Shown here: positions 13,777 to 17,512 of the stretch, one piece after another | Layout: the number at the start of each line of letters is the position of its first letter | Position numbering within the stretch: the first letter of the stretch is position 1 | NCBI GenBank assembly: GCA_031393795.1 | Contig: JANMWE010000058.1 | Coordinates: 1 to 17,512, forward strand | Origin: CAMLHU01 sp031393795 | GTDB taxonomy: Bacteria > Gemmatimonadota > Gemmatimonadetes > Gemmatimonadales > GWC2-71-9 | Direction of reading: 5' to 3' | DNA: 17,512 nt | Program-made: the position numbers and the translations under genes | The notes under the pieces: generated by a model | Databases searched by the model: none | What the model saw: the letters and a program-made list of their open reading frames with translations, nothing else | Told to the model about the DNA's origin: nothing

Positions 13777-14701
13777 CCGGGCGCGGTACCTCAAGCAGCA
13801 GTCGGAACTGGGCGGAGCGGAGGTCATCCTCAGTCGCAAGGCGACCGAGCTGGTCATGACGGCCAGACGGCGGGACGGCGAGACGGCGAAGGAGACCGAA
13901 AAGGAGACGGCCAGGCCACCGGAGCCTCGGGTGGTGTCGGTGCGGGAAGTGCCGCAACTGCAGGACACCGGTATGATCCCGGCCGGGAAGCGTCCTCAGC
14001 CGACAGCCCACAGCCGACAGCCCGCAGCCGACAGCGAACGGCCATTGTCGCCCAACACCGCAAAGATCGCGGTCGCCGGTTCGTGGCTGAAGGGTGCCCC
14101 GGCGATCCCGGGCCCCGGCCTGAGCTTCGATCCCCCCGCGACCTATCCCGAATTCACCACCCTCGCTGCGCTGGCGGCGGACATCGCCGAGTGCCGGAAG
14201 TGCGGGCTCTGCCAGAAACGGCAACACACCGTTCCCGGGGAAGGAGACCTGGCCGCGAAGTTCGTCGTGGTCGGGGAAGGGCCGGGGGCCACCGAGGACG
14301 AGACCGGCCGTCCCTTCGTCGGCCGTGCGGGAGATCTGCTGGATGGTATCTTGGGAGGGATCGGGTTGCCGCGCGCGAGCGTCTTCATCCTCAACACGGT
14401 GAAGTGCCGGCCGCCGGAGAACCGGAAACCGCTCCCCGATGAAGTGGCAGCGTGCCTCCCCTATCTGCACCGCCAGCTCGCGATCCTCCGCCCCAAGGTG
14501 ATCCTTGCCGCGGGGGGGACCGCGATCACCGCTCTGCTCCAAGTGAAGAAGTCCCTCGGCGACCTGCGGGGTCGGGTGCACCGCTACGCCGGGATCCCCG
14601 TGATCGCCACGTATCATCCCGCAGCGCTGCTGCGGAACCCCAACTGGAAGAGACCGACCTGGGATGACGTCCGTATCGCCCGCCAGCTCTTCGACGCCTG
14701 A
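13769..14701 (+). CDS. Family 4 (Fe-S) uracil-DNA glycosylase
   Basis: 310 residues from a GTG overlapping the coaBC stop by 8 nt. The catalytic domain starts at about residue 130. It has C145-x2-C148 and C213-x15-C229 for a 4Fe-4S cluster, the uracil-pocket motif GEGPGATEDETGRPFVGRAG at about 169-188, NTVKCRPPENR, and a late YHPAALLRNP motif. It excises uracil from DNA in base excision repair. The first 30 residues (RARYLKQQSELGGAEVIL) form a separate conserved-looking segment. Between them, residues 32-92 form a low-complexity linker encoded by two word arrays. It overlaps dnaB by 38 nt. Confidence 0.93.
   Translation: MDDRARYLKQQSELGGAEVILSRKATELVMTARRRDGETAKETEKETARPPEPRVVSVREVPQLQDTGMIPAGKRPQPTAHSRQPAADSERPLSPNTAKIAVAGSWLKGAPAIPGPGLSFDPPATYPEFTTLAALAADIAECRKCGLCQKRQHTVPGEGDLAAKFVVVGEGPGATEDETGRPFVGRAGDLLDGILGGIGLPRASVFILNTVKCRPPENRKPLPDEVAACLPYLHRQLAILRPKVILAAGGTAITALLQVKKSLGDLRGRVHRYAGIPVIATYHPAALLRNPNWKRPTWDDVRIARQLFDA
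13865..13888 (+). repeat. Octad array, 3 x 8 bp, in the uracil-DNA glycosylase linker
   Basis: AGACGGCG, GGACGGCG, AGACGGCG in tandem, followed by related AGGAGAC and GGAGACGG words to about 13912. It encodes the ARRRDGETAKETEKETAR part of the linker. Confidence 0.8.
13997..14038 (+). repeat. Heptad array, 6 x 7 bp, in the uracil-DNA glycosylase linker
   Basis: Six consecutive words: CAGCCGA, CAGCCCA, CAGCCGA, CAGCCCG, CAGCCGA, CAGCGAA. The total of 42 bp is a multiple of three, so the frame is kept. It encodes QPTAHSRQPAADSE. Confidence 0.9.
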
Positions 14702-16088
14702 GGTCTACGGCGGCCGCCAGGCTCCCTGGGATGGGGAGGCCGAGCAGGCCGTCCTCGGCGCGATGTTGCTCGACCAGGACGCCGCGCTCCGCGCCGCCGA
14801 GCTGGTCGATGACACGATGTTCTACCGCGAGGGGTATCGCCGGATCTTCCGGGCGATGCTGCACCTCACGGAGCAGCGCGTCGGCCTCGATCCCCTCACG
14901 CTGCGCGACGAACTGTCGCGCCGGGGGGAGCTCGAGGCCGCCGGGGGCGTCGAGGCCCTCGCCCAGCTGGCCGACGCCGTCCCCACCGCGGCCAACCTCG
15001 AGTTCCACGCGCGGATCATCCGCGAAAAGTCGATCCTCCGGAAGCTGATCGAGGCGTCCACCACGATCATCCAGGAGGCCTACGAGGCGCGCACTCCCGC
15101 GACGGAGCTGCTGGACAAGGCGGAGAGCCGGATCTTCCAGGTGGCGCAGACCCGGCGCGAGGAAGGGTTCGCCCGGATGAAGGAGATGCTCTGGCCGGCG
15201 ATGGAGCGCATTGAATTGCTCCAGAAGAACGCCAAAGCGGTGACGGGCGTGCCGACCGGGTTCCGTAAATTGGATGAACTGACCTCGGGGTTCCAACCCT
15301 CCGAGCTCATCATCATCGCGGCCCGCCCCTCGATGGGGAAGACGGCGTTCTGCTTGAACATCGCGGCCCACGCCGCGATCGAGGGGCAGGTGGGGGTGGC
15401 GGTCTTCTCGCTCGAAATGAGCAAGGAAGCGCTGGTGCAGCGCCTCCTCTGCGCCGAGGCGGGGGTCGACAGCCAGCGGGTGCGCACCGGGCATTTGCGC
15501 GACGAGGACTTCACCAAGCTGGCCCGCGGCGCCGGGGTGCTGGGCAACGCGAACATCTGGATCGACGACACGCCGTCGCTCACCCTCCTCGAGATGCGCT
15601 CGAAGGCGCGGCGGCTCAAGGCGGACAACGACGTCGGGATGGTCATCGTGGACTACCTCCAGCTGATGCGGAGCCCGGACTACTCGGACAACCGGGTGCA
15701 GGAGATCAGCGACATCTCCCGGTCGCTCAAGGCGCTGGCGCGCGAGCTCGAGCTCCCGGTGGTGGCGCTCTCGCAGCTTTCGCGCGCGAGCGAACAGCGC
15801 GGCGGCGAGCGTACGCCCATCCTCTCCGACCTTCGCGACTCGGGCGCCATCGAGCAGGACGCCGATGTGGTCCTCTTCATCCACCGGCCCGAGATGTACC
15901 AGGATCTCCGCGCCAAGGCGGAGAAAGAGGGGAAGAACCTCGAAGGGATCGCCGAGATCCAGCTGGCCAAGCACCGCAACGGTCCCACGGGGCTGGTGGA
16001 GCTGCAGTTCCGCAAGAACATCACCCGCTTCGTCGAGCACTCCGACCGCGAGCCGCCTCCCGAGGCGAGGGGCGACGATGACGCCTAG
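14664..16088 (+). CDS. dnaB: Replicative DNA helicase
   Basis: 474 residues from the ATG at 14664, inside the end of the glycosylase gene. The N-terminal domain begins with APWDGEAEQAVLGAMLLDQDA at about 20-40. The RecA-like helicase domain has Walker A ARPSMGKTAF at about 221-230, FSLEMSKEALVQRLL, Walker B VGMVIVDYLQLM and LSQLSRASEQR, then RTPILSDLRDSGAIEQDADVVLFIHRPEMY. It is the hexameric helicase of the replication fork. Length is normal and no intein is inserted at the usual Walker A or later sites. It overlaps radA by 11 nt. Confidence 0.97.
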   Translation: MTSVSPASSSTPEVYGGRQAPWDGEAEQAVLGAMLLDQDAALRAAELVDDTMFYREGYRRIFRAMLHLTEQRVGLDPLTLRDELSRRGELEAAGGVEALAQLADAVPTAANLEFHARIIREKSILRKLIEASTTIIQEAYEARTPATELLDKAESRIFQVAQTRREEGFARMKEMLWPAMERIELLQKNAKAVTGVPTGFRKLDELTSGFQPSELIIIAARPSMGKTAFCLNIAAHAAIEGQVGVAVFSLEMSKEALVQRLLCAEAGVDSQRVRTGHLRDEDFTKLARGAGVLGNANIWIDDTPSLTLLEMRSKARRLKADNDVGMVIVDYLQLMRSPDYSDNRVQEISDISRSLKALARELELPVVALSQLSRASEQRGGERTPILSDLRDSGAIEQDADVVLFIHRPEMYQDLRAKAEKEGKNLEGIAEIQLAKHRNGPTGLVELQFRKNITRFVEHSDREPPPEARGDDDA

Positions 16089-17448
16089 GGCGCGCTCGGT
16101 CTATCGCTGCGCCGAGTGCGGGCACGCGCACGCCAAGTGGGCCGGGAAGTGCGAAGGGTGCGGCGCGTGGAATGCGATCGCCGAAGAGCCGGAGACGATC
16201 GCCAAGGCGAGGCCACGGGCCTCGGGCCTCAGGCCTCAGGGCGATGATCCGGTGCCGATCCCTTTGGGCGAGATCGAGGACGCCAAGCTGGTGCGGTGGC
16301 AGACCGGGATCGCCGAATTCGACTTCGTGCTGGGGGGGGGGCTGGTGCCCGGCTCCCTCATTCTCATCGGGGGCGAGCCCGGCATCGGGAAGTCGACCCT
16401 CCTGCTGCAGGCCACGGCACGGCTCGAAGCGAGCGGGCGGCGCACCCTCTACGTGAGCGGTGAGGAGAGCCCCGAACAGGTGCGGCTCCGCGCGGACCGG
16501 CTGGAGGAACCCACCGCCGAGGTTCACGTGCTGGGTGAGACCCGGCTCGATGCGATCCTCACGGCCGCGACCCGGATGGACGCCGAGGTGATCGTGCTCG
16601 ACTCGATCCAGACGGTGTATGCCGAGGTGCTCGAGGGGGCGCCGGGGAGCGTGGGGCAAGTGCGCGAGTGCGCCGCGATGCTGATGCGGTACGCCAAGGA
16701 GACCGGGGCCGCGATCTTCGTCGTCGGCCACGTCACCAAGGGAGGCACGGTCGCGGGGCCCAAGACCCTCGAACATATCGTCGATACCGTGCTCTACTTC
16801 GAAGGGGAGGGGATGCACGACTACCGCCTCCTCCGCGCCACCAAGAACCGGTTCGGCTCGGTGGATGAGGTCGGGGTCTTCGCGATGACCGAGCGCGGGC
16901 TCATCCCCGAGCCTTCCCCTTCGGCGCTCTTCCTCTCGGCGCGCGCACCCGGCACCAGCGGGAGCGCGGTCACCGCGCTCCTCGAAGGGACCCGACCGAT
17001 GCTGGTCGAGGTGCAGGCGCTGGCGGCGCGGTCGGGGTACGGCACCCCCCAGCGGGTGGCCACCGGACTCGACCACAAGCGGCTTGCGGTGCTCCTTGCG
17101 GTGCTGGAGCGGCGGGGAGGGACGTCGTTCGCCGATCTCGATGTCTTCGTGCAGGCGAGCGCCGGCGTGCGGCTCGTGGAGCCGGGGGCCGACCTCGCGG
17201 TCGCGGCGGCCCTCCTCTCCAGCGTCCTCAATCGTCCGGCCCCGCCCGATGTCCTCTTCCTCGGTGAGATCGGTCTTGGCGGTGAGGTGCGGCCCGTGAC
17301 CCAACTGGAGCGGCGGCTCATCGAGGCCGCGCGTATGGGATTCCGAAAGGCGGTGGTCTCCTCGCGCCGGCCCACCGGCCCCACCGGCCCACTGGCCGTG
17401 TACGGCATCGATCACATCGACGCCCTGGCGGGTGCGCTTGCCGCGTGA
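16078..17448 (+). CDS. radA: DNA repair protein RadA
   Basis: 456 residues from the ATG at 16078. The zinc finger C11-x2-C14...C25-x2-C28 (RCAECG...KCEGCG) comes first, then a linker, then a RecA-like ATPase with Walker A GGEPGIGKST at 98-107, YVSGEESPEQVRLRA, VIVLDSIQTV and the RadA-specific KNRFGSVDEVGVF. The C-terminal Lon-protease-like domain ends the protein (PDVLFLGEIGLGGEVRPV), without its own protease activity in known relatives. RadA promotes branch migration in recombination. Residues 45-55 of the linker (RPRASGLRPQG) are encoded by a heptad array that matches the end of the four-helix-bundle unit. Confidence 0.97.
   Translation: MTPRARSVYRCAECGHAHAKWAGKCEGCGAWNAIAEEPETIAKARPRASGLRPQGDDPVPIPLGEIEDAKLVRWQTGIAEFDFVLGGGLVPGSLILIGGEPGIGKSTLLLQATARLEASGRRTLYVSGEESPEQVRLRADRLEEPTAEVHVLGETRLDAILTAATRMDAEVIVLDSIQTVYAEVLEGAPGSVGQVRECAAMLMRYAKETGAAIFVVGHVTKGGTVAGPKTLEHIVDTVLYFEGEGMHDYRLLRATKNRFGSVDEVGVFAMTERGLIPEPSPSALFLSARAPGTSGSAVTALLEGTRPMLVEVQALAARSGYGTPQRVATGLDHKRLAVLLAVLERRGGTSFADLDVFVQASAGVRLVEPGADLAVAAALLSSVLNRPAPPDVLFLGEIGLGGEVRPVTQLERRLIEAARMGFRKAVVSSRRPTGPTGPLAVYGIDHIDALAGALAA
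16210..16242 (+). repeat. Heptad array in the radA linker, matching the left end of the four-helix-bundle unit
   Basis: Words AGGCCAC, GGGCCTC, GGGCCTC, AGGCCTC, AGGGC. Aligned without gaps to 10251-10283, it differs only at positions 8 and 19 and at the last base. It is in frame and encodes part of RPRASGLRPQG between the zinc finger and the ATPase domain. Confidence 0.92.
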
Positions 17449-17512
17449 CGTCGGCGTCGTGGTCGTCGCGGCGGGGCAGGGGCTCCGTGCCGGAGGTGGG
17501 GCACCGAAGCAG
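17432..17512 (+). CDS. ispD: 2-C-methyl-D-erythritol 4-phosphate cytidylyltransferase (partial, N-terminus only)
   Basis: 27 codons to the window edge, from a GTG at 17432 that overlaps the end of radA by 17 nt; a TTG at 17438 is the alternative start. The sequence VGVVVVAAGQGLRAGGGAPKQ is the nucleotide-binding N-terminal signature of IspD (AAGxGxRxGxxxPKQ), which activates methylerythritol phosphate with CTP in the non-mevalonate isoprenoid pathway. A related NTP-transferase cannot be fully excluded from so short a piece. Confidence 0.85.
   Translation, partial: MRLPRDVGVVVVAAGQGLRAGGGAPKQ

Noticed and set aside
12448..17415. Long minus-strand open frames opposite coaBC, dnaB and radA
   Set aside because: They mirror strong genes with full family motifs on the plus strand and have shadow-type composition.

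Overview
This is a roughly two-thirds G+C, gene-dense bacterial chromosome segment. The run yicC-gmk-rpoZ-coaBC-(family 4 uracil-DNA glycosylase)-dnaB-radA-ispD, the paired periplasmic amidohydrolases and the many secreted or outer-membrane proteins suggest a Gram-negative member of the Gemmatimonadota or a relative. That assignment is inference from gene content; no rRNA is present.

Layout. Positions 1-4299 run leftward: a glycerophosphodiester phosphodiesterase-like gene, an exported protein of unknown function, a lipoprotein amidohydrolase with intact metal ligands, and, coupled to it by an ATGA overlap, a paralogous amidohydrolase that has lost those ligands and runs off the left edge. 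From 4365 rightward there is a coupled trio: ECF sigma factor, zinc-type anti-sigma factor and a Spy/CpxP-like periplasmic protein. Inorganic pyrophosphatase (ppa) faces them convergently. Next come tRNA-Leu(CAA), leucyl aminopeptidase (pepA) starting 22 nt after the tRNA, and an outer-membrane TonB-plug protein joined to pepA by a TGATG junction. From 10829 to the right edge is a tight housekeeping operon of overlapping genes for RNA turnover, nucleotide and CoA synthesis, DNA repair, replication and isoprenoid synthesis.

The unusual part is a repeat system laid over this ordinary gene content. A 529-bp unit (10249-10777) carries one gene for a four-helix-bundle protein of the 23S rRNA intervening-sequence (S23/IVP) type. 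It is bounded by 24-bp inverted repeats made of degenerate 7-bp words. Arrays with the same design (7- or 8-bp words repeated 3-7 times, often followed by an inverted copy that makes a hairpin, each locus with its own word) recur at 1228, 3527, 5919, 6638, 8390, 13865, 13997 and 16210. They sit in intergenic gaps, across stop codons, at coupled start codons inside signal peptides, and in frame within protein linkers. The 16210 copy inside radA matches the left end of the four-helix-bundle unit at 30 of 32 positions. The pattern resembles REP/RAYT or MITE systems, with the four-helix-bundle protein as a candidate partner. The repeat structure is read directly from the sequence; the mobility and the partnership are inference.

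No gene-free stretch exceeds about 200 bp.
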